A stretch of DNA of 15,558 nucleotides from DAOPJM01 sp035399665 (GTDB taxonomy: Bacteria; Bacillota; Clostridia; Christensenellales; CAG-138), in NCBI GenBank assembly GCA_035399665.1, contig DAOPJM010000042.1, forward strand, positions 1-15,558, read 5' to 3'. The translations under genes and the position numbers were made by a program. Below are positions 14,442-15,558 of this stretch, in pieces (within the stretch, counting starts at the first letter, position 1; every line of letters begins with the position of its first letter). The notes beneath the pieces were generated by a model that made no database searches, was not told the origin of the DNA, and saw nothing but the letters and a program-made list of their open reading frames with translations.

Positions 14442-15275
14442 TTACTCGCTCATCAGCGCCTCGCGCAGTGGCACACACTTGCGGTGCAGAAACACATCAG
14501 GCCTACTGCGCCTTATCTGCCGCTCTATCGCCTCAGCTCGCTTGAAGTCCTCGGGCTGCTCATACATCAACCGCAGCCACTCGCTATCTGTGCGCTGCGG
14601 ACAGCAGACGCAGCTCGTCCTCATCGGCAGCGGCCACCCCGCGGCCTTGATGAGCTGCACGCAATCATAGCGGCTCAAGCCCATCTCAATAAGCGGATAC
14701 CTCAGCGTTGAACTCTTGCTCTTGGATGCCCTCGCTCTGTGCGCTTCATCGGTAGAAATGCCGAGCCAAGTCTCCATCGAATCACCGCCGTGCTGGAGCA
14801 CGTACTTGCGCACGACTCCGACCTTCCAGTTATTATTGCAGTAGGTAGCAAAGTGAGCCACGCTCCCATCATCACGCCGCATGAACGCGGGAATGCACAC
14901 CACACCGCTCGGCAGCACCAGATCCACGTTCGCGTAATCGCTTGCCTTAACGATGTTTAGGCTGCAGCCCACTTCGGCAAGCCGTGGCTGCGTTACCTCG
15001 CGCACATAGTCCAAGGTGCGAGCGCTTTCGAAGCCTACGTCCACCATGATCGCGAAGTCAGGCACAGACAGCCTGCCCGTGGCGATGAGCACAGCCATCG
15101 CTGTAGACTGCACCCCGCCGCCCGAGGAGAACACGGTACTGCGTGGCCTCGCGTCGGTCGCTGCCGCTCGCTTGTCGCCGTTGGCCTGCGCTGAGCATTG
15201 TACGCTGCAGTACTGCCGTGAGCGTCGCTCAGACATGAACGCCCTTCCGCAGTGTTTGCATTTGAGCATCATCAT
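14442..15275 (-). CDS. Zinc-finger PP-loop ATPase (PAPS reductase-like)
   Basis: A 277-residue protein. Residues 6-27 hold Cys6, Cys9, Cys23 and Cys27 (CKHCG then YCSVQC), a small zinc finger. Residues 50-58, SSGGGVQST, are the PP-loop of the adenine nucleotide alpha-hydrolase superfamily, followed by IMVDVGFES. CNNNWKVGVVRKYV (146-159), TWLGISTDEAHR (169-180) and a Cys-rich SCVCCPQRTDSEW (221-233) match the layout of PAPS reductase-like phage proteins. Such enzymes activate a substrate with ATP, often to move sulfur or modify a nucleic acid; the substrate here is unknown. The first ATG overlaps the HNH stop (ATGA). ATGs at 15272 and 15269 are also possible. The position between HNH and terminase genes suggests expression with packaging genes, or a cargo gene. 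Confidence 0.8.
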   Translation of the reverse strand: MMMLKCKHCGRAFMSERRSRQYCSVQCSAQANGDKRAAATDARPRSTVFSSGGGVQSTAMAVLIATGRLSVPDFAIMVDVGFESARTLDYVREVTQPRLAEVGCSLNIVKASDYANVDLVLPSGVVCIPAFMRRDDGSVAHFATYCNNNWKVGVVRKYVLQHGGDSMETWLGISTDEAHRARASKSKSSTLRYPLIEMGLSRYDCVQLIKAAGWPLPMRTSCVCCPQRTDSEWLRLMYEQPEDFKRAEAIERQIRRSRPDVFLHRKCVPLREALMSE

Positions 15276-15526
15276 GATGTGTGGCTAAACCTCCCCTTAT
15301 CTGGATGTTTCTTGTTGTGGCACTCCATGCAGAGCGCCTGCCCGTTACTGAGCTCATACCGCTGCTCAGGGAAATCCTTGAGCTCATGGATGTGGTGCGC
15401 GATGGTGGCAGGCACCCGCTTGCCGTAGCGGCTACACTCCTCGCAGAGGTATCCTGCACGGCGGAGCACACGCTCGCGCCACCGCTTATGCTTAGCATTA
15501 TCGTATGGGTTTGTGTTCATGTTCAT
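15272..15526 (-). CDS. HNH endonuclease
   Basis: An 84-residue protein with the HNH nuclease core. Cys28-x2-Cys31 and Cys66-x2-Cys69 bind the structural zinc. AHHI at 43-46 carries the catalytic His pair, Asn61 lies in LSNGQALC, and CHNKKH at 69-74 completes the metal site. Small HNH proteins of this kind sit next to the terminase genes of many HK97-type phages and, in HK97 gp74, help the terminase cut DNA at cos. The ATG at 15526 has GAGGAG about 6 bases upstream, and the overlapping TGA at 15536-15538 may end an upstream gene. It ends by an ATGA overlap with the PP-loop gene, so the two are probably co-translated. Confidence 0.9.
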   Translation of the reverse strand: MNMNTNPYDNAKHKRWRERVLRRAGYLCEECSRYGKRVPATIAHHIHELKDFPEQRYELSNGQALCMECHNKKHPDKGRFSHTS

Positions 15527-15558
15527 GGTTGCTCCTCAGTGGTGAATATTCTTACTTC

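Noticed and set aside
15536..15558. Possible 3' end of an upstream gene (6 codons, then TGA on the minus strand)
   Set aside because: The frame is open to the window edge and the stop overlaps the HNH ribosome site, so an upstream gene is plausible, but six codons cannot support a call.
1..15558. CRISPR array, tRNA, insertion sequence, attachment site, toxin-antitoxin or defence genes
   Set aside because: I saw no regular repeat-spacer pattern, cloverleaf, transposase, integrase or defence motif. The window is fully occupied by phage structural genes.

Overview
The window holds the packaging, head and tail genes of a tailed double-stranded DNA phage or prophage with HK97-type capsid genes and siphovirus tail genes. 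All supported genes lie on the minus strand, so the module reads from base 15558 down to base 1. There is no host gene, integrase, lysis gene, tRNA or attachment site to tell a free phage from a prophage. The host is probably a Gram-positive bacterium. I infer this from the P27-type small terminase, the phi13-like major tail protein, a tail-tip set of the Gram-positive siphovirus kind, and strong GGAGG(TGA) ribosome binding sites before nearly every gene. The DNA is GC-rich by eye and the standard genetic code fits. The species cannot be told.

Layout in transcription order. Packaging entry (15526-12257): a small HNH endonuclease, a zinc-finger plus PP-loop (PAPS-reductase-like) ATPase, a 108-base gap with a G8 tract and short repeats, then the small and large terminase subunits. 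Head (12257-8842): portal, U35-type prohead protease, and a major capsid protein that carries its own N-terminal coiled-coil scaffold and an extra C-terminal beta-rich tail. Connector (8832-7476): gp15/YqbG-like connector, gp16-like adaptor, probable tail terminator, HK97 gp10-like protein. Tail (7457-1): major tail protein, tail chaperones G and GT made by a programmed -1 frameshift, tape measure protein, distal tail protein, tail hub protein, and three small beta-rich tail-tip proteins, the last cut by the window edge.

Genes overlap by a few bases (ATGA or TAATG) or lie within about 20 bases of each other, apart from one 108-base gap, which suggests one late operon with coupled translation. 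The clearest regulatory signal is the frameshift site at 6521-6569: a slippery A_AAA_AAC, a 6-base spacer and a perfect 9-bp GC-rich stem, with the zero-frame stop codon in the loop. The least explained gene is the PP-loop ATPase between the HNH and terminase genes. I found no defence island, CRISPR array, mobile element or clearly new multi-gene system.
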